Of a stretch of 64,000 bases of DNA, positions 26,428 to 34,438 are shown one piece after another. The DNA lies in contig NZ_JACHYC010000009.1 of the NCBI RefSeq assembly GCF_014192575.1, positions 124,001-188,000 of the forward strand, read 5' to 3'. The notes below the pieces were generated by a model, which saw nothing but the letters and a program-made list of their open reading frames with translations, searched no databases and was not told the DNA's origin. Position 1 is the first letter of the stretch. Every line of letters begins with the position of its first letter. Both the position numbers and the translations under genes were made by a program. The stretch is from Variovorax sp. Sphag1AA. GTDB taxonomy: Bacteria; Pseudomonadota; Gammaproteobacteria; Burkholderiales; Burkholderiaceae_C.

Positions 26428-27750
26428 CTAGCAGCCACCTGCAACGAGACGCGCGGCCAACTGTTTCGCCGTTCGCGCGCTAGCGCCCTTGCCGGCAATC
26501 GCCAGCGCCGGGGAGTAGGCCAGCATCCGCTCGAAGACAGCCTGCACCTCTTCTGCAGAGATGTCATCGATCGCCGCCATCGCATCGGCTATTGGCGTCA
26601 CGGTTGCGCTGGCAAAGAGCTCCTCGACAGCCTGCTCCATGGCCGCGTAGGTCCGTTCTCCGGCGCGCACACGCGACACGATCAATTGATTCTTCGCCCT
26701 CTCCAGGTGCACCGGATCGATGTTCGTTGCTTGCGCGCGCAGCAAGCTGGCCGTCGACGACACCAGCGCGTCGAGCTTGTCCGGCGTAGTGACGGCGTGA
26801 ACCACGAAGTTGGCCCAGACGTCCCCGCTGTCCATCGTGGCATGCGCCGTGTAGGCCAAGCCGAGTTGCTCCCGGACCCTTTCGACCAGGGGCGCCGACA
26901 TCCCGCCTCCAAATAGGTTGGCGGCCAGCGACGCCGCAACGCGCCAGCGCTGATGCGAGATTTCATCGTCCCGCACAGGAGACAGTGGGTAGGCGATGTT
27001 CAGGTAGACCTGAGACACCTGCGGAAAGCGACGCGCCACGGCAAGACCCATATACCTCGCGGGCTTTGGCGGCAGCGGCCCGGGCAACTGAGCCGAAGGC
27101 ATCTCGGAAAAGAGTTCCTCGGCGAGCGCCAACCAAGCTTCGACATCGAAGTTCCCGGCCGCCGCGACGACGGTGTTTTCCGCGACGTGGTGGGACTGGA
27201 CGTGCCGAATCAGGTCCTCCCGGGTAAAGCCTTCAATGTTCCCGACAGTGCCAATCACAGGCATGCCCATGGGGTCATCACCCCAGACGGCGCGGTCGAG
27301 CAGCTCGCTGGAAGCGTCCTCTGGGTCCTCCTCGTACTCGATGGCTTCCTGGCGGATGACCTCCAGCTCCCGCCGAAGTTCGTCTTCAGGAAACGTACTG
27401 TGCAGAACGATGTCGGCAGTCATGCGCAGCAGATGCTGCGCGTGCCGACCCAGGCCAGTCATGAAGTAGCCGGTGGTGTCCTTGCTGGTGAACGCGTTGA
27501 CGTCCGCGCCCAGCCGCTCTGCGTCCAAGTTGATGGCCTGCACGCTTCGCGTGGTGGTCCCTTTGAACGCCATGTGCTCAAGGACATGACCGATGCCATT
27601 CGTCACCGGGGTTTCATCGCGGGAACCAACACGCAGGAACACACCCACACTGGCGCTCTGCACGTGGGGCATGGGAACGGCGAGCAGCCGCACCCCGTTC
27701 GCAAGTGTGCGAAGGATGGCGGTCGCGGGCTCTGTCGACAGCAAGGGCAT
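26428..27750 (-). CDS. M16-family zinc metallopeptidase
   Basis: The 440-residue protein is a single-chain M16 (pitrilysin/MPP-like) peptidase. The inverted zinc motif HVLEH is at 55-59 and the third ligand Glu135 sits in RQEAIEYEEDP, with the expected 76-residue spacing. The second half has GGGMSAPLVERVREQLGLAYT and the RERAGERTY-like region VRAGERTYAAME. It lacks a signal peptide, so it is probably cytosolic. It follows an XRE regulator gene with a 3-base gap, which strongly suggests a two-gene operon. The typical partner, a second inactive M16 subunit, is absent. Confidence 0.92.
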   Translation of the reverse strand: MPLLSTEPATAILRTLANGVRLLAVPMPHVQSASVGVFLRVGSRDETPVTNGIGHVLEHMAFKGTTTRSVQAINLDAERLGADVNAFTSKDTTGYFMTGLGRHAQHLLRMTADIVLHSTFPEDELRRELEVIRQEAIEYEEDPEDASSELLDRAVWGDDPMGMPVIGTVGNIEGFTREDLIRHVQSHHVAENTVVAAAGNFDVEAWLALAEELFSEMPSAQLPGPLPPKPARYMGLAVARRFPQVSQVYLNIAYPLSPVRDDEISHQRWRVAASLAANLFGGGMSAPLVERVREQLGLAYTAHATMDSGDVWANFVVHAVTTPDKLDALVSSTASLLRAQATNIDPVHLERAKNQLIVSRVRAGERTYAAMEQAVEELFASATVTPIADAMAAIDDISAEEVQAVFERMLAYSPALAIAGKGASARTAKQLAARLVAGGC

Positions 27751-27753
27751 GAC

Positions 27754-28011
27754 TCAGCGGCCCTCTGGCTGCTCCAGTCTCACCCCGATACCGTAGAGTG
27801 CGAGCAGACCAAGCACGTGCCCGACAGCAACGCCGGGCTCCCCCGCTTCGATGCGCCCGATGGTTTGGATATGCACACCCAGGCGGGCAGCGGCTGCGGC
27901 CTGCCCTTCCCCGGCCGTCGTTCGGGCCAGCCTAGCCGCCCCGCCCAATTCCCGGATCGAGTGCAGGGCGTCACCGCCGATGTCCGCCGAGATGCGCTTG
28001 CCTTTTGTCAT
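27754..28011 (-). CDS. XRE-type helix-turn-helix regulator (HipB-like)
   Basis: The 85-residue protein has one helix-turn-helix (AAAARLGVHIQTIGRIEAGEPGV). The following AVGHVLGLLALYGIG resembles the end of HipB-like antitoxins. No HipA kinase gene follows; the next gene is an M16 peptidase. The usual glycine-poor recognition helix is preserved, so DNA binding is plausible. The start at 28011 has a weak ribosome site; an upstream extension would be basic and unlike the family. Confidence 0.75.
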   Translation of the reverse strand: MTKGKRISADIGGDALHSIRELGGAARLARTTAGEGQAAAAARLGVHIQTIGRIEAGEPGVAVGHVLGLLALYGIGVRLEQPEGR

Positions 28012-28173
28012 GGGGGCATTTTCGCCGCGCTCGCTCCGTATCCGCACTGTCCAGCGTCGGAATGACGACGATCCACAAGGAACCCCCAACAGATGGCTCC
28101 GGGCCCGACAGCTTCCACTGATCGGCGTGTGGATTGGCGCTTGCTGAGCAGCGAAAGCGGTCGTGCTGCCTTG

Positions 28174-28473
28174 TCACCCAAAATGGCCGCAATGCGCCGC
28201 ACATGAGAAGTCCCCCGGCAAGATGGTTTCCGAGATGTCGCCGAAGAGCTGTGCTTGGGCTCGGTTGACTGCAGCTCGGCCTTCACGAGCTTCGTCGACC
28301 GACTTGACTACAAGTGGGACAACAACGCCCGAGATCGCTGCTGTGATGAGCAGGAGAAATGCCTTCTCAAGTAGCGGGGCGGTTCCGAGGAATGCTAGCG
28401 GCGCCGGCAATGCCGACGGAGACGCCTCCTTCTTGCGGCGATTCGAATCTCTGCGAAAACGGCTCGGCGTCAT
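28174..28473 (-). CDS. Small membrane protein, possibly truncated at the C-terminus
   Basis: The 99-residue protein starts at an ATG with GGGAGG 6 bases upstream. A basic N-terminus (SRFRRDSNRRKKE) precedes one transmembrane helix (KAFLLLITAAISGVVVPLVV, about 49-68) and an amphipathic SVDEAREGRAAVNRAQAQLFGDIS helix. The last ~14 residues (DFSCAAHCGHFG) look unlike the rest. Proteins of this layout that I recall continue for another ~80 residues, so a frameshift or truncation near 28200 is possible. The function is unknown. Confidence 0.55.
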   Translation of the reverse strand: MTPSRFRRDSNRRKKEASPSALPAPLAFLGTAPLLEKAFLLLITAAISGVVVPLVVKSVDEAREGRAAVNRAQAQLFGDISETILPGDFSCAAHCGHFG

Positions 28474-28766
28474 GAGGTTCCTCCCCTCTCCGGCGTGGTA
28501 TCCCGTCATCCCGATGCACGGAGAGATAGGTTGGGATCCTAACCTCCAGCCGCATGTCGATCGATTTTTCCACGAGCATGCGGAGGCTTCGAACGAAGGC
28601 GATTGCAAGGGGGCACCTACAGAAATCAAATAGCAGCCGTGCAGCGAAAGTCGCCCCTTCCCCGCACACTATGCATGCGCCTGCGGCGCGGCGCTCTTCA
28701 GACATCCCCGTCGCTCCCTATCCGTTGGCAGGACATCGGGCGAGGCGGGTCGACTAGCATGTCGGC

Positions 28767-29483
28767 ATGAATCCATTGCAGATCGAACTCGATCGCCTGT
28801 ACGGGCTCGGTGCGAGTGCCGCGCACGACGCGGCCCCAGCGGCCGCTAAGGGCGTTCGAGCCTTGGTGCTGGAGCTGAGACCCCCCGCGGGGTGGGACCA
28901 GCTTTCCTCGGTCTGGACGGGCGTCCAATCGGACCTCGGCTTCCCTCCCCCAGCCATCGCGGTTTCAGGAGTCGACGCAACGCAGCTGTGGTTCTCCCTT
29001 GCATCGCCGATTTCGCCGAGTGCTGGCGAGCTTTTCCTGCAGGGCCTGCGTGCGAGGTACCTGCCGCACGTTGGATTGACCCATGTACGTCTGATCGCCG
29101 ACGCGGCGCAACTCCCGCCCGCGCCGCCCTTGGAGATCAGCCCGGATCGCTGGTCAGCGTTCGTCGCGCCCGACTTGGCTTCGGTGTTTGCCGATACGCC
29201 TTGGCTGGACCTTCCTCCCAACGACGAAGGCCAAGCAGCGCTTCTGCGCGCGCTCGAGCCCATCCGACAAGCTGCCTTCGAAGCCGCGTTAAGCCAGCTT
29301 GGCGTCGTAGAGGAAGTGCCAGCAGATTTGAAGCTGTCCGGCTTGCCCGAAGTGCCCGTCTTCGAACAAGCGGGCGTCGAAGCGGAGCGCTTTCTGAGAG
29401 GCGTCATGAACGACGAATCAGTGCCTATGGCGCTGCGGATAGAAGCCGCAAAGGGCCTGCTCGGCCATGCCAAGGGCTCGTAG
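28767..29483 (+). CDS. Conserved hypothetical protein
   Basis: The 238-residue acidic cytosolic protein has no signal peptide, membrane helix or recognisable catalytic motif. Segments such as LELRPPAGWDQLSSVWTGVQ and LWFSLASPISPSAGELFLQG suggest a globular alpha/beta fold. The C-terminus is helical (FLRGVMNDESVPMALRIEAAK). The start is the first in-frame ATG. Codon use matches neighbouring genes, supporting a real gene. Confidence 0.65.
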   Translation: MNPLQIELDRLYGLGASAAHDAAPAAAKGVRALVLELRPPAGWDQLSSVWTGVQSDLGFPPPAIAVSGVDATQLWFSLASPISPSAGELFLQGLRARYLPHVGLTHVRLIADAAQLPPAPPLEISPDRWSAFVAPDLASVFADTPWLDLPPNDEGQAALLRALEPIRQAAFEAALSQLGVVEEVPADLKLSGLPEVPVFEQAGVEAERFLRGVMNDESVPMALRIEAAKGLLGHAKGS

Positions 29484-29706
29484 GCAGGTCGCCAAAACCA
29501 TCCGGCGGATTCCCTAAATAAGACTGCAATCTCGACGTCGGGTCCGTCGGCTGGTGCTCGCAGCGAAAGCGATCATCCAGTCCACCTCCACGAAGGAGCG
29601 CAAGCTGCCACTCTGCGGCCATTCCAACGTCCGACCCCGTTGTCGTTGCCAACGTCGCATAGATGGCCGTCTTTTGAAAGGCAAGAATCTCGCTGAGATT
29701 CCTCAC

Positions 29707-30903
29707 CTACTTCCGCGGAGCCTGCCCCCCACCCAGCCGGTCATACCCACTCAGTTCCAAAAACCCCTCACCAGTCAGCACCCCAGAAACCTTCACAGGC
29801 CCTTCCCAGTACACATTGGCAGTAGTGGTACTCGAATCGAATTCGCTGTCAGGCTGGAACGGCTTGACATCGAGCACGCCCGAAGGCAGCTTGAGCCGCC
29901 ACTCAGTCGGGTAAGCGATGCGCGTCCTCGGGCTGGTCCACTTGCTGCCGGCGATCAGCTCGACCTCTCCGTCCTTGAGCGGAACCGACCCTTGGACATT
30001 CGAGATGGTGCCGGCGGTCATCACAGTTCGGCCTTCCATGTCGAACAGCTGGTAGAGCATCAGGTCCGACCCGTCGGACAGGTGCAGTGCGAACCAGTTC
30101 CAGCCGAGCGTGAGGACGTCGAACTCGCCCCACTGGTGATCGAACCAGATGTCGCCGCTGACCTTCAGCGGCTTTCCGGCCACGGTGACTTCGCCGGTGG
30201 CCTGCAGGCGCGGGCGCGAGTAGTAGTAGCTGATTCCGCTCGTGCCGAAGTCGAGCAGGCCCGGCGTCTCGGACTCTGGCGCGCGATGCGCCACCACCTG
30301 CCCCCCGTCACGCAGTGCGAGCGACACTTCGGCCCCGCCGTCGATGACGGCGTGCAGCTTGTGCGATGCGGGTGTCGCGGTCACCTGCCAGGCTTCCTGC
30401 CGGAAGTCGAAGCCGTTGGTCCCCGCATTCGCGGGCGTGCCGGCGGTGCGCATCTGGGCGGTGTAGCGCTTGCCGTTCTGGAGGTCGGTGAGCGCCGCGT
30501 GCATCACCGTGTGCTTGATCAATCCATTGGCGACAAAGACGACCATGTGGAAGCCGAATCGCTGGCCGCCCTTCGCATCGAGGACCCCGCTGTAGTACCA
30601 CCACTCCATGGCGGAGCCGTGCGGTGCGTCGTCGGCGGGAAGGTTGAGCGGCGGGAGTGCGGCGGTCCGCTCTTTCTGGACGGCTTGGGACTGCGGCGCG
30701 ATCGGGGCGGAGGAGCGGGCCAGCGCCACGGACTCGTCGTCGGCGAAGTAGTCGTACGCGAAGATCGAAGCCACCGCGACCATCAGCACCGCGGCGAAGA
30801 AGATCAGCAGCCCCCGGCGCTTCCGCGCCCGCAAATAGGAGGAACGGGGTTTGCCTCGGGAGAACCGGCTGTAGTTTCTTCGAACCTGCTCATCGACACT
30901 CAT
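29707..30903 (-). CDS. Lipocalin-like (CrtC/AttH-type) membrane-anchored protein
   Basis: The 398-residue protein has a basic N-terminus and one membrane anchor (about 30-50), then two lipocalin-like beta-barrel halves. The characteristic motifs are SAMEWWYYSGVL near the start and GDIWFDHQWGEFDVLTLGWNWF in the middle, as in carotenoid 1,2-hydratase CrtC and AttH-like proteins. There are no carotenoid genes nearby, so a hydratase role is not implied. Related genes often accompany ABC lipoprotein-export operons, but none is present here. It probably binds a hydrophobic ligand on the periplasmic side. Confidence 0.82.
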   Translation of the reverse strand: MSVDEQVRRNYSRFSRGKPRSSYLRARKRRGLLIFFAAVLMVAVASIFAYDYFADDESVALARSSAPIAPQSQAVQKERTAALPPLNLPADDAPHGSAMEWWYYSGVLDAKGGQRFGFHMVVFVANGLIKHTVMHAALTDLQNGKRYTAQMRTAGTPANAGTNGFDFRQEAWQVTATPASHKLHAVIDGGAEVSLALRDGGQVVAHRAPESETPGLLDFGTSGISYYYSRPRLQATGEVTVAGKPLKVSGDIWFDHQWGEFDVLTLGWNWFALHLSDGSDLMLYQLFDMEGRTVMTAGTISNVQGSVPLKDGEVELIAGSKWTSPRTRIAYPTEWRLKLPSGVLDVKPFQPDSEFDSSTTTANVYWEGPVKVSGVLTGEGFLELSGYDRLGGGQAPRK

Positions 30904-31043
30904 GTGGTGGCGTCCTTTTGCCCGCTGGGTGGGCTCGGCGGCTATCTTAGCGACCGGCCCGAAGGCGGCTCAGGTCGGCGAACCTTTGGGCGCAAACGTT
31001 GTCAACCTCGTCACGAACGAGCCTCGAAGCCCCCGGAAAACGA

Positions 31044-31466
31044 ATGACGAAGATGACATTTCGAACGCGCGCGATGCGCGCATGCAGCTTGCTGGCTCTG
31101 GCGGGCGGCGGGATCCTCGCCGGCATGGCCAGCCTGCCGGCCCAAGCCGACCCCGGCGGGAACTGGGGCGCGATCGCGTCACGCCAGGGCGCCTACGGCT
31201 TTTCGTACAACCAGCCCTCGCGCGGCGACGCGGAACGCGCCGCGCTTGCGCAATGCAATCGCGTCGCAGGCCGCGCAGGCCAGTGCGAAGTGCGCGCGTA
31301 TTTCGATCGATCCTGCGCCGCGCTCGCAACCGGCAATTTCGGTGAATGGGGCGCCGGCGTCGCGCCGACCGAGTCGGCGGCCATCAAGACCGCCATCGGC
31401 ACCTGCGAGAGCTACCTGCCAACCGAGCCCTGCAAGGTCACGGTCAAGGTTTGCTCTCAGGGTTGA
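31044..31466 (+). CDS. DUF4189 secreted protein
   Basis: The 140-residue protein has a signal peptide (cleavage near PAQAD, residue about 37). A DUF4189 domain follows: NWGAIASRQGAYGFSYN, AERAALAQC and four to six cysteines in the mature part (CEVRAYFDRSC, CESYLPTEPC, CS). The cysteines are probably disulfide-bonded in the periplasm. ATG 31044 is preferred over one 45 bases upstream because GGA lies 7-9 bases before it. Its end overlaps the end of the convergent dehydrogenase gene by 23 bases. Confidence 0.78.
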   Translation: MTKMTFRTRAMRACSLLALAGGGILAGMASLPAQADPGGNWGAIASRQGAYGFSYNQPSRGDAERAALAQCNRVAGRAGQCEVRAYFDRSCAALATGNFGEWGAGVAPTESAAIKTAIGTCESYLPTEPCKVTVKVCSQG

Positions 31467-32355
31467 GGGCCTTCTTGATCAACCGGTCTGCATACGCTTC
31501 CCACGGGTCCTTGGCGTCGACGCCCTCGAACACGCCGTCTCGCGCCTGCCGCGCAACCCAGTCCTGCTTGTCGGCGATCGCGGCGGTCATGAGCGGCTCG
31601 AAACCGGCCTCGCGCACCGTGGCCGCCGCTTCGCGCATTTCCTCCGCCCGGCGCTTGCCGTGCTGCACCACGCGACTGAAGAAATAGGCGCCCTGCCGGT
31701 CCCAGTCGATCTGTGGGAAGGTTTCCTTCAGCGTCGGCAGCACGTGCGCCTCGACGCCGTAGCGACGCGCGGTGGTGTAGCTTTCGATGACGAGCGCCTC
31801 CAGGCCCTTGATCATGATGCTGCGGCTCATCTTGATCGCTGAGGCCACGCCGACACGGTCGCTGACCGCGCGCGCATCCATGCCCCAGCTGGCGAGTGTC
31901 TCGGCGAGCGATGCGGCCTGCGCGCCGCCGAGCAGCATCGGCACCCGGATCCCATACGGCGGCACCGAGGTCATCACACCCGCTTCGACATAGTGCGCAC
32001 CCGCGCCGTCGATCGCGGCTGCGGCCCGCTGCTTGGTGCCCGGCGAGGCCGAATTGAGATCGAGAAAGCGCGCGCCTGCACCCACGCGTCGCGCGGCTTC
32101 CTGCGCCACGTCGAGTGTGTTGGAGGCAGTGACTGCCGAGATCAGCAGGTCCGCGCCTTCGCACAAGTCGGCCATCCCGTCCGCGACACGCATGCCGTCG
32201 GCACGCGCGGCTTCGCGGGCGGCTTCACCCGTCGCCGGGTCCGCGAACCGCAGGTCCCACACCGCGATGCGGTCGATGTCCGTCCGCGGAAGCAGGCCGC
32301 GGCCGAAGATCCGCCCCACTTCGCCGTAGCCGATGATGCCGAGCTTGATGCCCAT
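31444..32355 (-). CDS. NAD(P)-dependent beta-hydroxyacid dehydrogenase-like protein (DUF1932)
   Basis: The 303-residue protein has an N-terminal Rossmann fold (KLGIIGYGEVGRIFG), a central DLNSASPGTKQ substrate loop and a C-terminal helical DUF1932-type domain. VASAIKMSRSIMIKGLEALV supplies the catalytic-Lys region. The family oxidises beta-hydroxyacids or reduces the corresponding semialdehydes. GGGAGA lies 7 bases before the ATG. It follows two Bug receptor genes, with a 17-base gap from the nearer one, so it may process the imported carboxylate. Confidence 0.88.
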   Translation of the reverse strand: MGIKLGIIGYGEVGRIFGRGLLPRTDIDRIAVWDLRFADPATGEAAREAARADGMRVADGMADLCEGADLLISAVTASNTLDVAQEAARRVGAGARFLDLNSASPGTKQRAAAAIDGAGAHYVEAGVMTSVPPYGIRVPMLLGGAQAASLAETLASWGMDARAVSDRVGVASAIKMSRSIMIKGLEALVIESYTTARRYGVEAHVLPTLKETFPQIDWDRQGAYFFSRVVQHGKRRAEEMREAAATVREAGFEPLMTAAIADKQDWVARQARDGVFEGVDAKDPWEAYADRLIKKALNPESKP

Positions 32356-32372
32356 GGTGCGGTCTCCCTGGT

Positions 32373-33383
32373 TCAGTCGACGGTGACGTGCGCGTTGCGG
32401 ATCACGGGCTCCCAGCGCTTCAGTTCGGTGGCGATGAGCTTGCCGAAGACTTCCGGCGAGGCGGGCGTCGGTTCCGCGCCTTCTGCCGCGAGCCGCGTCT
32501 TGACCTCCGCCGAGCTGAGCGACTGGTTGATCTGCTTGTTGAGCGCCGCCACCACGTCCGCTGGCGTCCCGGCGGGCGCGACGATGCCGTACCACTGGTC
32601 GGCCTCGAAGCCCTTGGTGCCCGGCAGGCCGCTTTCCGCGACGGTCGGCACGTCGGGCAGCGACGCGATGCGCTTCGGGCTCGACACCGCCAGCGCGCGC
32701 AGCTTGCCCGCCTTGATGTGCGGCAGCAGCGCCGGCGCGCCGGTGAAGAGTACCTGCACCTGCCCTGCCAGCAGGTCGCTCACCGACGGCGCGGTGCCGC
32801 GGTACGGAATGTGGAGGAACGACGTCCCGGTCTGGAGCTTGAGGTACTCCATCGTGATGTGCGCGGCGCTACCGTTGCCACCCGACCCGTAGGCGAGCTG
32901 ACCAGGCTTCGCCTTGGCGAGTGCGATCAGCTCGGCGAGCGAATGCGCCGGCACGGAGGCATTTACCACCAGCACGTTGGGCACGCGCGCGACCCATGCG
33001 ACGGGCGTGAAGCTCTGCAGCGGCTGGTAGTTGAGCTTGGGATACAGCGATGGATTGACCGCCAGCGTGCCGATGTGCCCCATCAGCAGCGTGTAGCCGT
33101 CGGCGGGCGCCTTCGCGACCTTTTCGGCGCCGACCGATCCGCCCGCGCCGGGCACGTTCTCGATCACCACGGGCTGCTTCCATGCGAGGCTGAGTTCCGT
33201 GCCGATCGCACGCCCGAGCACGTCGGAAGAGCCGCCCGGCGTGAAGGGCACGATCAGGTGGATGGGCCGTGTGGGATAGGCCGCCTGCGCGAACGCGCCA
33301 TGCGAGGTGGCGAGCAGTGCCGCACCACCTGCCGCCGAAAGCATCGCCTGCCGGCGCGTGATTCCGTCTGCCATCTGTTGCAT
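32373..33383 (-). CDS. Bug-family tripartite tricarboxylate receptor protein (copy 1)
   Basis: The 336-residue protein has a signal peptide with TRRQ (possible Tat) and cleavage near AFAQA. The mature start AYPTRPIHLIVPFTPGGSSDVLGR is the Bug signature. PVVIENVPGAGGSVG, YTLLMGHIGTLAVNPSLY and LPDVPTVAESGLPG are also typical. It should bind a carboxylate in the periplasm. The ATG at 33383 has AGAGGA 9 bases upstream; the ATG at 33374 is an alternative. No TctA/TctB genes are present, as is usual for most Bug proteins. Confidence 0.95.
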   Translation of the reverse strand: MQQMADGITRRQAMLSAAGGAALLATSHGAFAQAAYPTRPIHLIVPFTPGGSSDVLGRAIGTELSLAWKQPVVIENVPGAGGSVGAEKVAKAPADGYTLLMGHIGTLAVNPSLYPKLNYQPLQSFTPVAWVARVPNVLVVNASVPAHSLAELIALAKAKPGQLAYGSGGNGSAAHITMEYLKLQTGTSFLHIPYRGTAPSVSDLLAGQVQVLFTGAPALLPHIKAGKLRALAVSSPKRIASLPDVPTVAESGLPGTKGFEADQWYGIVAPAGTPADVVAALNKQINQSLSSAEVKTRLAAEGAEPTPASPEVFGKLIATELKRWEPVIRNAHVTVD

Positions 33384-33397
33384 GCCTCTCGGTCCTC

Positions 33398-34381
33398 TCA
33401 ATCGGGTTGGATGTGGGCTTCGTGGATCAGCTTGCCGTAGCGCGCCGCATCGCTCTTGAGCAGCTTGTCGAACTGCTCCGAGGGGCCCGGAAGCGGCACG
33501 CCGCCGGCCGTGGCGAGCAGGTCGCGCACCTCGCTCGATTCGATCGCCTTCTGCACCGCTTCGTACAGGCGCGCCTGCACCGGCTTCGGCAGACCGGCCG
33601 GCGCCACAAGCCCGTACCACACGCTGGCCTCGAAGCCGGGGTAGCCGGATTCGGCGACGGTCGGCACACCCGGCAGCACGGCCGAGCGTTCGCTGCTCAT
33701 CACCGCGAGCACCCGCAGCTTGCCGGCCTTGGCGAGCGGCAGGGCTTCGAGCGCGTTGACCGCAACCACGTCCACATGGCCGCCGAGCACGTCGGTCAGC
33801 GCGGGCGCGCCACCCTTGTAGGGCACATGGCGCACCTGGACGCCGGCGGTGTGCTGGAACAGTTCCATCGCCAAATGCGGCGTCGAGCCGTTGCCCGGCG
33901 TGGCCACGGTGACGCCACCGGGCTTGGCCTTGGCGGCGGCGACGAGCTGCGCGAGCGTCTTGAATTGCGAGTCTTCGCGCACCGTGAACACGACCGGCAC
34001 GCGCCCGACGAGGCTGATGGGCGTGAAGTCGCGGTCGAGGTCGTACGGCGCCGGCTGGAAGAGCGCCGGGTTCACCGCCAGCGCGTTGGCCGCGAGCAGC
34101 AGCGTGTAGCCATCCGGGGGGCTGCTGGTGAGCGTCTTGACCGCGATGTTGGTGCCCGCGCCGGGCTTGTTCTCGACGATCACCGGCTGGCCGAGGAAGG
34201 TCGACATGCGCAGCCCAAGGGTGCGCGCGACTGCATCCACTGCACCGCCTGCGGTGTAGCCGACCAGAATCCTGATGGGCTTCGATGGGAAGTTGTCGGC
34301 GGCATTCGCGACGAGGGATGTGCCGAGCAGCAGCGAGCCAGAGGCCCACGCTGTGAAGCGGCGGCGGTTGATGCGTGTCAT
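33398..34381 (-). CDS. Bug-family tripartite tricarboxylate receptor protein (copy 2)
   Basis: The 327-residue protein has a Tat-like signal (NRRRFTAWASG, cleavage near ANAAD). The Bug pattern is KPIRILVGYTAGGAVDAVARTLG, QPVIVENKPGAGTNIA and LPGVPTVAESGYPG. It lies 14 bases upstream of copy 1, on the same strand. It differs enough that the two probably bind different ligands. AGGAA lies 5 bases before the ATG. Confidence 0.95.
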   Translation of the reverse strand: MTRINRRRFTAWASGSLLLGTSLVANAADNFPSKPIRILVGYTAGGAVDAVARTLGLRMSTFLGQPVIVENKPGAGTNIAVKTLTSSPPDGYTLLLAANALAVNPALFQPAPYDLDRDFTPISLVGRVPVVFTVREDSQFKTLAQLVAAAKAKPGGVTVATPGNGSTPHLAMELFQHTAGVQVRHVPYKGGAPALTDVLGGHVDVVAVNALEALPLAKAGKLRVLAVMSSERSAVLPGVPTVAESGYPGFEASVWYGLVAPAGLPKPVQARLYEAVQKAIESSEVRDLLATAGGVPLPGPSEQFDKLLKSDAARYGKLIHEAHIQPD

Positions 34382-34438
34382 GTGAGTTCCTGCCTGAATT
34401 GAGCAGCAGGATGATAGCGATCGGGCTCCAGCCGAGCC

